Shown here piece by piece: positions 54,035 through 64,000 of a stretch of 64,000 nucleotides of DNA (the stretch's first letter is position 1; each line of letters opens with the position of its first letter). Source of the DNA: an uncultured Roseobacter sp. (GTDB lineage Bacteria > Pseudomonadota > Alphaproteobacteria > Rhodobacterales > Rhodobacteraceae); contig CANKZM010000001.1 of assembly GCA_947488305.1 (NCBI GenBank), forward strand, positions 496,001-560,000, read 5' to 3'. The notes under the pieces were generated by a model. The model was not told the origin of the DNA. It did not search any database and saw only the letters and a program-made list of their open reading frames with translations. Both the position numbers and the translations under genes were made by a program.

Positions 54035-55090
54035 ATGAAACTTAATGATTTTGATTTCGACTTGCCCGAAAACCTGATTGCGATACGGCCCGCGGTACCG
54101 CGTTCTTCGGCACGCCTGCTTGTTGCGCAAGGTGGCCGGATCACGGACACGATTGTATCGTCGCTTCCCGACTGGTTATCACCCGGAGATCGCTTGGTGC
54201 TGAATGACACGCGGGTCATTCCTGCACGGCTGAGTGGTGTACGCCCCCGAAACACCGCGCAAGGCCCCATGCAGGCCAAGGTCGAAGTGACCTTGCTGGA
54301 ACCGATGCCAGATGGTTCATGGAGTGCGCTCATCAAACCCCTCAAGAAAGTAAAAATCGGTGAGCAGATCCTGTTTTCCGATGATCTTGAGGCGGTCTTG
54401 CACGCGGTTGAAGACGGCCAGGGGCGGTTGAAATTCAACGTGAGCGGTGACGATTTCGACGCCGCCTTGAATGCAGCGGGCGCCATGCCGCTGCCGCCTT
54501 ATATTGCCGCCAAAAGACCCGCGGATGCGCGCGACAAGGATGACTATCAAACCGTTTTTGCCCGCAATGCCGGAGCGGTTGCAGCACCGACCGCCTCGCT
54601 GCATTTTGATGATGCGTTGCTCAATGCTCTGGCTGAACGCGGGGTCGAGTTCTCACATGTAACCTTGCATGTAGGCGCCGGCACATTCCTTCCGGTCAAG
54701 GTGGAGGACGTGACAACGCACAAAATGCACGCCGAATGGGGTCAGGTCAGCGCTGAAGCTGCTGCCGAAATCAACGCAACCAAGGCCGCAGGTAAAAAGG
54801 TCATACCGGTCGGCACAACAGCCTTGCGCCTGATTGAGACGGCAGGACGTTCCGGGCAGATATCGGCCTGGGAGGGCGATACAGACATTTTCATTTATCC
54901 GGGTTTCAGGTTTCGCATCGCTGATGCCCTGATGACAAATTTTCACTTGCCGAAATCCACACTGATGATGTTGGTCTCAGCCTTGATGGGTGCTGAAGAA
55001 ATCCGGAACATTTACGCGCACGCCATTGCCCAAGAATATCGGTTCTTTTCTTACGGTGATGCGTCGTTGTTGTTCCCGCATGAAACTTAG
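54035..55090 (+). CDS. queA: tRNA preQ1(34) S-adenosylmethionine ribosyltransferase-isomerase
   Basis: I used ATG 54035 for the usual [16 protein letters not shown] start (AAAGAG before it); an ATG at 54014 would overlap the upstream gene without a ribosome site. The 351-residue protein has [46 protein letters not shown] and [17 protein letters not shown]. It transfers ribose from SAM to preQ1 on tRNA during queuosine synthesis. Length is normal. Confidence 0.94.
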   Translation: MKLNDFDFDLPENLIAIRPAVPRSSARLLVAQGGRITDTIVSSLPDWLSPGDRLVLNDTRVIPARLSGVRPRNTAQGPMQAKVEVTLLEPMPDGSWSALIKPLKKVKIGEQILFSDDLEAVLHAVEDGQGRLKFNVSGDDFDAALNAAGAMPLPPYIAAKRPADARDKDDYQTVFARNAGAVAAPTASLHFDDALLNALAERGVEFSHVTLHVGAGTFLPVKVEDVTTHKMHAEWGQVSAEAAAEINATKAAGKKVIPVGTTALRLIETAGRSGQISAWEGDTDIFIYPGFRFRIADALMTNFHLPKSTLMMLVSALMGAEEIRNIYAHAIAQEYRFFSYGDASLLFPHET

Positions 55091-55197
55091 TTTGGTGCGA
55101 CGATAACGACTTACCTTGGTCGCACCTGAGCCTGAAACAGGATGGCGAGTCGTCCATTGGGGACGGATCAGTTCCCTCTCTCCCGATGGAGGCGCCA

Positions 55198-56463
55198 ATG
55201 TTGCAAGTTCTTTCCAGTGCCTGGGCGCTTTTGCTTGGCATGTGTTTGTTGATGGTCGGCAACGGCATGCAAGGCACGTTGCTCGGGATCAGGGGTGAAA
55301 TCGAAGGGTTTTCCACGCTCGAAATGTCGATTGTGATGTCGGCCTATTTCGTTGGCTTCTTGGGTGGGTCACGAACGGCGCCAGCAATGATCCGTCGTGT
55401 AGGTCATGTGCGCGTCTTTGCGGCGTTGGCCTCGCTGATTTCTGCCGTGATGATTCTCTACCCAACCTTGACGGAAGTCTGGGCCTGGACGGCGGGCCGG
55501 GTCCTGATCGGGTTCTGTTTCTCGGCGGTGTATGTGACGGCGGAAAGTTGGTTGAACAATGCCGCCACGAACGAAAACAGGGGGCAGGCGCTGTCGCTCT
55601 ACATGATCGTTCAAACGGCCGGTATTGTGGTGAGCCAAGCGCTTTTGTTGGCGGCGGATCCATCAGGATATGTTCTTTTCGTAATCCCGTCGGTGCTGGT
55701 TTCCATCGCCGTGACGCCGATTTTGTTGTCGATCAGCCCAACACCCGCATTCGATACGACGAAACCGATGAGCCTGAAGGAGCTTGCAGGGTATTCTCCG
55801 TTGGGGTGCGTCGGAATGTTCCTGCTCGGAGGCATCTTCTCGGCGCAGTTCGGGATGGCTTCGGTATATGGCGCCCAGGCGGGCCTTTCTGTTGGCCAGA
55901 TTTCGACCTTTGTGGCGATGTTCTTTGTGGGCTCGGTCTTGCTGCAATATCCGATCGGATGGATTTCGGATCGGATGGATCGCCGGTTTCTTGTCCTGAT
56001 TGTCGCCGCAATCGGGGCAGTGGGCTCGTTGATCGGGATGCTCTTTGGGGAACAATTCACCTTGCTTTTGGTGTCAGCCTTTGTGGTCGGCGGGATGTCC
56101 AATCCGCTCTATTCACTACTGATCGCCCATACCAATGACTTTCTGGAACATGAAGATATGGCTGCGGCATCGGGTGGGTTGATTTTCATCAACGGGCTGG
56201 GTGCGATCGCCGGACCGATTATCACCGGGTACATGATGGATACCGTTGGCCCCGGCGGGTTCTACCTGTTTACGGGCGTGCTCTTCGTGATGCTGGTGGC
56301 CTACGCGGCTTATCGCTCAACCCGTCGTCGTTCGATTGCTGTCGAGGACACTGGCGCTTATGTGGCTGTGACGCCCAGCTACACGTCGGTTGCCATTGAA
56401 TATGCACAGGAATACGCCATTGAGACGGAAAAAGACGAAGAAAAACCCCAAAATGACAAGTGA
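55198..56463 (+). CDS. MFS transporter
   Basis: The ATG at 55198 was preferred to one at 55186 because the ribosome site GGAGG (55188-55192) lies between them. The 421-residue protein has twelve predicted membrane helices and MFS loop signatures (GGSRTAPAMIRRVGHVR, GWISDRMDRRFLVL). The C-terminus ends in a charged, cytosolic tail. It resembles the YcaD/YfkF-type group; substrate unknown. Confidence 0.85.
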   Translation: MLQVLSSAWALLLGMCLLMVGNGMQGTLLGIRGEIEGFSTLEMSIVMSAYFVGFLGGSRTAPAMIRRVGHVRVFAALASLISAVMILYPTLTEVWAWTAGRVLIGFCFSAVYVTAESWLNNAATNENRGQALSLYMIVQTAGIVVSQALLLAADPSGYVLFVIPSVLVSIAVTPILLSISPTPAFDTTKPMSLKELAGYSPLGCVGMFLLGGIFSAQFGMASVYGAQAGLSVGQISTFVAMFFVGSVLLQYPIGWISDRMDRRFLVLIVAAIGAVGSLIGMLFGEQFTLLLVSAFVVGGMSNPLYSLLIAHTNDFLEHEDMAAASGGLIFINGLGAIAGPIITGYMMDTVGPGGFYLFTGVLFVMLVAYAAYRSTRRRSIAVEDTGAYVAVTPSYTSVAIEYAQEYAIETEKDEEKPQNDK

Positions 56464-56554
56464 TTGTGTCGCAGTGACGCAATTTGTGAATAGGGTGATC
56501 TTGCAAAACTGGGCTACGATACGCACGTGAGTTGCGATTTAAGGGAGTTTTAAG

Positions 56555-57139
56555 ATGGTTGGTCCCGAAGAGGTTCTGAGTTTTTGGCTTGATGAGGTCG
56601 GGCCAGATGGCTGGGACATGCAATCTGACGCGCTGGATAACACCATACGCGACCGTTTTGCGGATACATTGAAAGGCGCAGCGCAAGGACGCTTTTCGCT
56701 GTGGCTGACCTACCCGTCCGGGGTGCTGGCGTACATTATTGTGACGGACCAATTCTCCCGAAATATGTACCGGGATACATCGAAGGCATTCGCGACCGAT
56801 CGAATTGCACTGGCGGCAGCCAAGTCAGCAGTTGCCAAGGGCTGGGATTTGAAAATCGACGAACCCGCGCGGCAGTTCTTCTACCTTCCGATGATGCATT
56901 CGGAGAACCTGTGTGATCAGGACCGTTGCGTTCGACTGATGTGTGAACGCATGCCGGGCGGCGGTGCGGAGAACCTGCTGCATGCCCGGGCGCACAGAGC
57001 GGTCATTCGGCAATTCGGACGCTTTCCAACGCGCAATGCGGCGCTTGGCCGGACCAGCACAGGGCCGGAGTTGGAATATACTTCAAATGGCGGCTACGGC
57101 GCGACCCTGCGTAGTCTGCAAGAAGCCAAGGCCGCCTGA
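56555..57139 (+). CDS. DUF924-family protein
   Basis: The 194-residue protein matches DUF924: VLSFWLDEVGPDGWDMQS, LAYIIVTDQFSRNMYRDTSKAFATD, FFYLPMMHSENLCDQ and RFPTRNAALGRTST. These are helical TPR-like proteins with unknown function. A good AGGGAG site lies before the ATG. It is a single-gene unit upstream of lpd. Confidence 0.88.
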   Translation: MVGPEEVLSFWLDEVGPDGWDMQSDALDNTIRDRFADTLKGAAQGRFSLWLTYPSGVLAYIIVTDQFSRNMYRDTSKAFATDRIALAAAKSAVAKGWDLKIDEPARQFFYLPMMHSENLCDQDRCVRLMCERMPGGGAENLLHARAHRAVIRQFGRFPTRNAALGRTSTGPELEYTSNGGYGATLRSLQEAKAA

Positions 57140-57212
57140 CCGCGCAATTGATTGGCGGCTGACCTGCGGAGCGCGCTTATGTCGCGTCCCCGATGATATT
57201 GCTGCGCCTCGC

Positions 57213-57238
57213 AATATAGTTTAACGGTAAACTATATT
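57213..57238. promoter_or_regulatory. Inverted-repeat operator upstream of lpd
   Basis: Arms AATATAGTTTA (57213-57223) and TAAACTATATT (57228-57238) flank ACGG. The inner 8-base arms equal those of the pdhA operator, with the same 4-base spacer, and the site ends 27 bp before the lpd start. Confidence 0.75.
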
Positions 57239-57265
57239 TAGAAATCCTATGCGCGAGGACAGGAC

Positions 57266-58660
<1,395 letters not shown>

Positions 58661-58699
58661 CATATCCCGGGGGCTCTCCCGGAGGAGAGGCCCCCAACC

Positions 58700-59875
58700 A
58701 TGCAAGCAGCGAACGAGACCCTAAAAACCCCGTGGGGTTTGATTATTGCGCTCTGGGGCGCCGGTCTCGGGGCGGCGGCGCAATATGGCAAGTTCAGCGT
58801 CACTTTCGGTGAGCTCGCGGAGGTCTACCCACATGCTGGCGATGCTCTTGGGTTCATAGTTTCCAGCGTTGGAGTGCTCGGCATTTTCTTTGGTGTCGCG
58901 GCGGGTTTGCTTGTTGCCCGTGTGCGGTATCGTCGTGCCCTTCTTTGGGCCTTGTGGTTCGGAGCGGGATTGTCTGCGTTTCAGGCGCTATTGCCACCCC
59001 TTCCTTGGATGCTGGTGAGCCGTGCGGCCGAAGGCCTGTCGCATCTGGCGCTCGTTGTCGCCATTCCAACCCTGATTGCGCAGCTTTGCGCGCCTGCGGA
59101 CCGGGGGCTAGCGCTTACCCTGTGGGGTACATTTTTTGGCGTGGCTTTCGCCATTCTGGCGTGGGTTGGACTGCCGCTGGTCGCTTATGGCGGGCTATCT
59201 GCATTGTTGGTGGCGCATGCGCTCTACCTTGCCGTTTTTGCGCTTTTCCTTGGGGCCCGTCTCAGGGCGTTGAAGATCGATGAAGCACCTGTGCCCCTCT
59301 CGCTTGCGGCCATTTTGCGCGAGCATATCCGGATATACAGTTCGCCCGCCACCTCGGCGCCTGGGCTCGGATGGCTGTTTTACACGTTCTGCTTCGTTTC
59401 AATTCTGACGGTGCTGCCCGGCTACATTCCACAAGAAACCCGCGCGTTTGTGATGGGGGCGATGCCACTGACCAGTATCGGCGTATCCATGACCCTGGGT
59501 GTATATTTGCTGCGCTGGATCCCTGCGGTTTCGGTTGTTGTGCTGGGCTTTGCATGCAGTGCCTTTTGCATGCTCTGGCTGTGGTTCGAACCGGGGGGCA
59601 CTTTGCCTTGCCTGTCGCTGGCCGGCGCGATGGGGTTGGTGCAGGGGGCCAGCTTTGCAGCGGTACCGCAACTGAACAGCACGCCGTCTGAACAAGCCCG
59701 CGCCAATGGGGCGATGGCGCAGATGGGGAATGTCGGAAACACCCTGGGAACGCCTGTGATGGCAATCGCTGCCGGCGGGTTGGGGTATCTGGGATTGCCC
59801 TTGCTTGCAGGGGCCGCGTTCCTGGCCGGCGGGATCGTGCATCTGATCTTGTCAGCTCGACGGAAACATGCCTGA
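58700..59875 (+). CDS. MFS transporter (CynX/NimT-like)
   Basis: The 391-residue protein has about twelve membrane helices with MFS patterns (ARVRYRRALLWALWFGAG, VSRAAEGLSHLALVVAIPTLIAQLCAPADRGLALTLWGTFFG across ~105-150). A strong GGAGGAG site precedes it. It follows lpd by 40 bp but there is no evidence of shared function; substrate unknown. Confidence 0.83.
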   Translation: MQAANETLKTPWGLIIALWGAGLGAAAQYGKFSVTFGELAEVYPHAGDALGFIVSSVGVLGIFFGVAAGLLVARVRYRRALLWALWFGAGLSAFQALLPPLPWMLVSRAAEGLSHLALVVAIPTLIAQLCAPADRGLALTLWGTFFGVAFAILAWVGLPLVAYGGLSALLVAHALYLAVFALFLGARLRALKIDEAPVPLSLAAILREHIRIYSSPATSAPGLGWLFYTFCFVSILTVLPGYIPQETRAFVMGAMPLTSIGVSMTLGVYLLRWIPAVSVVVLGFACSAFCMLWLWFEPGGTLPCLSLAGAMGLVQGASFAAVPQLNSTPSEQARANGAMAQMGNVGNTLGTPVMAIAAGGLGYLGLPLLAGAAFLAGGIVHLILSARRKHA

Positions 59876-59956
59876 TGTTCCATGTTCGTTCTCATTTTTT
59901 CGTTGGCTAACCGGAGCAATGCGCCTATGTCAGGTGAGTAGGTTAGGGGGTGCCAT

Positions 59957-62818
59957 ATGGCTGAGCTGAAAAACATTGAGGTGCGCGGCGCACGCGAGCA
60001 TAACCTAAAGAGTATCGACGTCGATATTCCACGTGACCAACTGGTTGTAATCACCGGGCTTTCGGGCTCGGGCAAGTCCAGCCTCGCCTTTGACACCATC
60101 TACGCCGAAGGGCAGCGCCGTTACGTCGAATCGCTTAGCGCTTATGCCCGCCAGTTCCTCGACATGATGCAAAAGCCGGATGTTGACCACATTTCCGGCC
60201 TGAGCCCGGCGATCTCTATTGAGCAAAAGACGACCTCAAAAAACCCGCGCTCGACCGTCGGCACCGTGACAGAGATTTATGACTACATGCGCTTGCTGTT
60301 TGCGCGTGTCGGAACACCCTATAGCCCGGCCACCGGCAAGCCGATCGAAGCGCAACAGGTGCAGGACATGGTGGACCGCATCATGACCATGGAAGAGGGG
60401 ACACGCGCCTATCTTCTTGCCCCCATTGTCCGAGACCGCAAGGGCGAGTACCGCAAGGAATTCCTGGAACTACGCAAACAGGGCTTCCAGCGCGTCAAGG
60501 TCGATGGTGATTTTTACGATTTGGACGAACCGCCGACACTCGACAAGAAATTCCGACATGACATCGACGTCGTGGTCGATCGTATCGTTGTCCGGGAAGG
60601 GCTTGAAACCCGGCTGGCCGACAGTTTGCGCACCGCGTTGGACCTCGCCGATGGCATTGCCATCATCGAAACCGCTCCAAGCGACGGCGAACCCGAACGT
60701 ACAACCTTCTCGGAGAAATTTGCCTGCCCAGTCAGCGGCTTTACGATCCCGGAAATCGAGCCTCGGTTGTTTTCGTTTAACGCGCCATTCGGGGCCTGTC
60801 CGGAATGTGACGGCCTTGGGGTTGAGCTATTCTTTGATGAACGCCTTGTGGTGCCTGATCAGAACCTGAAGATCGCCGACGGCGCGTTGGCGCCGTGGCG
60901 CAAGGGAAAATCGCCGTACTTTTTGCAAACCATCGAAGCGATTGCGAAACACTATCAGTTCAAGCAATCGACCAAGTGGAAAGATCTGCCAGAGAAAGTT
61001 CAGCAGGTGTTCCTTTATGGGTCTGGTGAAGAAGAGATCGCTTTCCGCTACGACGAAGGTGGGCGGGTCTATCAGGTCACCCGGGTGTTTGAGGGCGTGA
61101 TTCCAAATATGGAACGTCGCTACCGCGAAACCGACAGCAATTGGATTCGCGAAGAGTTTGAGCGCTATCAGAACAATCGACCTTGCGGCAGTTGCGGCGG
61201 CTACCGTCTGCGACAAGAGGCGTTGGCGGTGAAAATCGCCGGGTTGCACGTGGGGCAGGTCGTTGAGATGTCCATTCGCGAGGCGTTCGAGTGGTGCGAA
61301 ACGGTGCCCGAGCACCTCACGGCGCAAAGGAACGAAATTGCGCGGGCCATTCTGAAGGAAATTCGTGAACGGTTGGGCTTTCTCAACAACGTGGGCCTTG
61401 AGTATCTGACCCTGAGCCGAAATGCAGGGACGCTCTCAGGTGGTGAAAGCCAGCGTATTCGTCTTGCAAGCCAAATCGGGTCGGGGTTGACCGGCGTTCT
61501 TTACGTGCTCGATGAGCCCTCAATCGGATTGCACCAACGCGACAATGACCGGCTTTTGCAGACGCTGAAAAACCTGCGGGATCAAGGCAATACCGTCATT
61601 GTTGTGGAGCACGACGAAGAGGCGATCCGCGAGGCGGATTATGTCTTTGACATTGGTCCGGGCGCAGGCGTGCATGGCGGACAAGTTGTCAGCCATGGCG
61701 CGCCGGAAGTGATCACAGCGGACAAGAACTCCGTCACTGGCCAGTATCTCAACGGCACGTTGGAGATCCCAGTTCCGCCCTCCCGCCGGAAGGGAAACAA
61801 GAAAAAGGTGCAGGTGGTCAAGGCTACTGGCAATAACCTGCAGAATGTGACGGTGGATTATCCTCTGGGGCAGTTTGTCTGTGTGACCGGCGTGTCCGGT
61901 GGGGGCAAGTCAACGCTGACGATTGAGACATTGTTCAAGACCGCGTCCATGCGGCTGAACGGTGCGCGCCAGACGCCAGCCCCCTGTGAAACCATCAAGG
62001 GTTTGGAACATCTGGATAAGGTGATCGATATCGACCAGCGCCCCATCGGGCGGACGCCACGGTCGAATCCTGCGACCTATACCGGGGCGTTCACGCCGAT
62101 CCGCGATTGGTTCGCGGGGCTGCCGGAATCCAAAGCACGCGGCTATAAACCCGGGCGCTTCAGTTTCAACGTCAAGGGCGGCCGGTGCGAGGCGTGTCAG
62201 GGCGATGGCGTCATCAAGATCGAGATGCACTTCCTGCCGGATGTTTACGTGGAATGTGAGACCTGCAAGGGGCAGCGTTACAACCGTGAAACCCTGGAAA
62301 TCAGGTTCAAGGGCAAAAGCATTGCCGATGTGCTCGATATGACCGTCGAGGACGCGCAGGAGTTCTTCAAGGCCGTGCCGTCGATCCGCGAGAAGATGGA
62401 TGCCTTGATGCGCGTGGGCTTGGGGTACATCAAGGTGGGCCAGCAGGCGACAACGCTCTCCGGTGGGGAAGCGCAGCGCGTGAAGCTTTCGAAGGAGCTT
62501 TCCAAACGCTCGACCGGGCGAACCCTCTATATCTTGGATGAACCCACAACCGGCCTGCATTTCGAAGACGTGCGCAAGCTCTTGGAAGTGCTGCATGAAT
62601 TGGTGGATCAGGGCAATTCAGTGATTGTCATTGAACACAATCTGGACGTGGTCAAAACCGCAGACCATATCATTGATATCGGTCCCGAAGGCGGCGACGG
62701 CGGGGGGCAGATTGTGGCGACCGGCACGCCCGAACAAGTGGCCGAGGTGGTGGGGAGCTATACCGGCAAGTATCTTGCACCGATGCTGAATCCGCGCAAA
62801 CGGGTCGCTGCTGAGTAG
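59957..62818 (+). CDS. uvrA: Excinuclease ABC subunit A
   Basis: The 953-residue protein has two ABC ATPase halves: Walker [11 protein letters not shown] and [10 protein letters not shown], signatures [12 protein letters not shown] and [12 protein letters not shown]. Zinc modules include CPVSG...ACPECDG in the first insertion, CGSCGG, and CEACQGDG...CETCKGQ in the second half. The first module has Ser where many bacteria have the second Cys (CPVSG rather than CPxCG), which I recall in other alphaproteobacteria. It finds damaged DNA for nucleotide excision repair. Confidence 0.96.
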   Translation: MAELKNIEVRGAREHNLKSIDVDIPRDQLVVITGLSGSGKSSLAFDTIYAEGQRRYVESLSAYARQFLDMMQKPDVDHISGLSPAISIEQKTTSKNPRSTVGTVTEIYDYMRLLFARVGTPYSPATGKPIEAQQVQDMVDRIMTMEEGTRAYLLAPIVRDRKGEYRKEFLELRKQGFQRVKVDGDFYDLDEPPTLDKKFRHDIDVVVDRIVVREGLETRLADSLRTALDLADGIAIIETAPSDGEPERTTFSEKFACPVSGFTIPEIEPRLFSFNAPFGACPECDGLGVELFFDERLVVPDQNLKIADGALAPWRKGKSPYFLQTIEAIAKHYQFKQSTKWKDLPEKVQQVFLYGSGEEEIAFRYDEGGRVYQVTRVFEGVIPNMERRYRETDSNWIREEFERYQNNRPCGSCGGYRLRQEALAVKIAGLHVGQVVEMSIREAFEWCETVPEHLTAQRNEIARAILKEIRERLGFLNNVGLEYLTLSRNAGTLSGGESQRIRLASQIGSGLTGVLYVLDEPSIGLHQRDNDRLLQTLKNLRDQGNTVIVVEHDEEAIREADYVFDIGPGAGVHGGQVVSHGAPEVITADKNSVTGQYLNGTLEIPVPPSRRKGNKKKVQVVKATGNNLQNVTVDYPLGQFVCVTGVSGGGKSTLTIETLFKTASMRLNGARQTPAPCETIKGLEHLDKVIDIDQRPIGRTPRSNPATYTGAFTPIRDWFAGLPESKARGYKPGRFSFNVKGGRCEACQGDGVIKIEMHFLPDVYVECETCKGQRYNRETLEIRFKGKSIADVLDMTVEDAQEFFKAVPSIREKMDALMRVGLGYIKVGQQATTLSGGEAQRVKLSKELSKRSTGRTLYILDEPTTGLHFEDVRKLLEVLHELVDQGNSVIVIEHNLDVVKTADHIIDIGPEGGDGGGQIVATGTPEQVAEVVGSYTGKYLAPMLNPRKRVAAE

Positions 62819-62835
62819 ACATGACCGGGTGTGTC

Positions 62836-62863
62836 GAACGGCGCTGCAATTGTCGCGCCGTTC
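62836..62863. repeat. Inverted repeat after uvrA
   Basis: Nine-base arms GAACGGCGC / GCGCCGTTC with a 10-base loop lie between the convergent uvrA and DUF2892 genes. No T-run follows on either strand, so it is not a textbook terminator but may act as a transcript end structure. Confidence 0.55.
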
Positions 62864-62874
62864 ATACCGTGTCG

Positions 62875-63072
62875 TTACTTCTTGCAGGTATTTATGCCCA
62901 GTATCGCGTAAGGAGGGCAGGACCCCAATGCGGCGGTCGCCAGCAAGACGATGCCTGCGATCAGCAAGAGCCAACTTAACCCGCCGGACACCACGAAATA
63001 GGCTATCACCAGAATGGCTCCAACGATCCCGCGGATGGTTCTATCCGTTTGGCCTACGTTTTTCGAAAACAT
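62875..63072 (-). CDS. DUF2892 (YgaP-TM-like) small membrane protein
   Basis: The ATG at 63072 with GAGGAGA before it gives 65 residues: FSKNVGQTDRTIRGIVGAIL, one or two hydrophobic helices and the family end GSCPPYAILGINTC with two cysteines. This is DUF2892, as in the membrane part of YgaP rhodanese. A longer ATG reading to 63369 exists but overlaps the mmsB gene on the same strand and lacks support. Confidence 0.85.
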   Translation of the reverse strand: MFSKNVGQTDRTIRGIVGAILVIAYFVVSGGLSWLLLIAGIVLLATAALGSCPPYAILGINTCKK

Positions 63073-63142
63073 TGTCTTCTCCTCATCCTGTGTCAGTTGT
63101 CGACACTGTAAGGTCAATGTCCCGGTCCGGCCATGATCTGGG

Positions 63143-64000
63143 TCAATCTCGGCCGCGTTTTTCGAATCTCGGCAAGATGGCGGAGAAATCCTTGCCGCGC
63201 CCGTCTTCCTCTTCGACAAAGGTTTGATAGAGCGTCTGCGCCAAAGCACCCATCGGAGTATCAGCATCAACAGATTGCGCTGCCTGTTGGGAAAGACCCA
63301 GATCCTTGAGCATGAGCTCTGCTGCAAAGCCGGGGGTGTAGTCATTGTCCGCAGGGCTTTGTGGTCCAATGCCAGGAGCGGGGCAATAAGCGTTCATCGA
63401 CCATGAATAGCCTGACGAGGTGCTCACCACGTCAAACATTCGCGCACGGTCAAGGCCGAGCTTGTCGGCCAGCGCGAAGGCCTCGCAGGTGGCAATCATG
63501 GTCGCGCCGAGGATCATGTTGTTGCAGATCTTGGCAGCCTGTCCTGCACCGGCCTCGCCACAATGCACCGCCTTTTGCCCCATGATGTCGAAGAGTGGTT
63601 TGGCAATCGCGAACCCTGCCTCAGATCCACCTGCCATGAATGTCAACGTCCCTGCTGCAGCGCCCCCGATTCCACCTGACACCGGTGCATCGACAAACGA
63701 CAGGCCCTTGGTTTCCGCGATCTCGGCCACCGCGCGCGCGCTTTCGACGTCCACAGTTGAACAATCTAGTAGCAGCGCGCCGGGTTTCATGGCGGGGATG
63801 ACCTCATCTGCGACGCTGCGCAGGATGGCGCCGTTTGGCAGCATCGTAATCACGATATCCGCATCCGTTGCTGCTTTTGCTGCAGTTTCGGCATTCGTGA
63901 CGCCTTCAGCGCGGGTCTCGGCGGTATCAAAGCCCACCACCTGCATCCCTGCGCGGGCCAGGTTTGCAGCCATTGGCGCGCCCATGTTGCCCAATCCAAT
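63143..64000 (-). CDS. mmsB: 3-hydroxyisobutyrate dehydrogenase, 5' end outside the window
   Basis: The visible C-terminal ~285 residues begin inside the NAD-binding motif (IGLGNMGAPMAANLARAG, window edge), so the start lies beyond 64000. Other family marks are DAPVSGGIGGAAAGTLTFMAGG, the catalytic lysine region GAGQAAKICNNMI and GYSWSMNAYCP. It oxidises 3-hydroxyisobutyrate in valine degradation. The final Met seen at 63994 is internal. Confidence 0.93.
   Translation of the reverse strand: MGLGNMGAPMAANLARAGMQVVGFDTAETRAEGVTNAETAAKAATDADIVITMLPNGAILRSVADEVIPAMKPGALLLDCSTVDVESARAVAEIAETKGLSFVDAPVSGGIGGAAAGTLTFMAGGSEAGFAIAKPLFDIMGQKAVHCGEAGAGQAAKICNNMILGATMIATCEAFALADKLGLDRARMFDVVSTSSGYSWSMNAYCPAPGIGPQSPADNDYTPGFAAELMLKDLGLSQQAAQSVDADTPMGALAQTLYQTFVEEEDGRGKDFSAILPRFEKRGRD

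Noticed and set aside
62836-62863. Inverted repeat as uvrA terminator
   Set aside because: Good stem but no T-run on either strand; kept only as a repeat.
62875-63369. Long reading of the DUF2892 gene (164 codons)
   Set aside because: The extra N-terminus overlaps the mmsB coding region in another frame; the ATG at 63072 has a good ribosome site and matches the family start.

Overview
The window looks like chromosome of a marine alphaproteobacterium of the Rhodobacteraceae (Roseobacter group). This rests on gene content: gene transfer agent (GTA) genes between mltG and cysE, a pyruvate dehydrogenase (PDH) E1-beta that carries its own lipoyl domain, a long acidic bL9, an alternative oxidase, a XylF-type sugar ABC operon with a ROK regulator, and 3-hydroxyisobutyrate dehydrogenase. 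No taxonomic search was possible. I see no rRNA, tRNA, insertion sequence or CRISPR array.

Region 1 (1-14 kb) is a surface-glycan island, by eye more AT-rich than the rest. It holds a 5'-truncated asparagine-synthase-type amidotransferase, a flippase-like LPG-synthase-family membrane protein, a polysaccharide-deacetylase-like protein, an unknown all-helical (toroid-like) protein, a DegT aminotransferase, a formyltransferase, two methyltransferases, a PIG-L deacetylase, an LpxD-like hexapeptide acyltransferase, an acylating aldehyde dehydrogenase and a GT4 glycosyltransferase. Together they suggest building and decorating an unusual amino sugar (formylation, amidation, methylation, re-acylation).

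Region 2 (14-21.5 kb) has a MauG/CCP-type di-heme protein convergent with an FG-GAP/ASPIC (CRTAC1-like) exported protein, then a ROK repressor divergent from a xylFHG-like ABC transporter.

Region 3 (21.5-34.4 kb) is housekeeping: tig, aqpZ, alternative oxidase, rpsF-rpsR-rplI, a YceI protein convergent with a cytochrome b561-YceI fusion, then fabD-fabG-acpP, a GNAT acetyltransferase, and fabF-mltG.

Region 4 (34.4-37.4 kb) is the most striking. A GTA promoter region and small first gene are followed by one 839-codon open frame. It joins the N-terminal ATPase part of the GTA large terminase to the C-terminal part of the last GTA structural gene (g15-type tail/host-specificity protein). The intervening capsid, portal and tail genes are missing, as if removed by one in-frame deletion.

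Region 5 (37.5-64 kb) is core again: cysE, pdhA-pdhB-pdhC, ftsB-like, pgk, two cyclophilins, a haloalkane-dehalogenase-type hydrolase, a pentameric ligand-gated ion channel homologue, bactofilin plus M23 peptidase, a DUF455 ferritin-like protein, bcp, a large AsmA-like protein, queA, two MFS transporters, a DUF924 protein, lpd, uvrA, a DUF2892 protein and the 3' part of mmsB. The same inverted repeat lies just upstream of pdhA and of the distant lpd, pointing to one regulator for the whole PDH complex.
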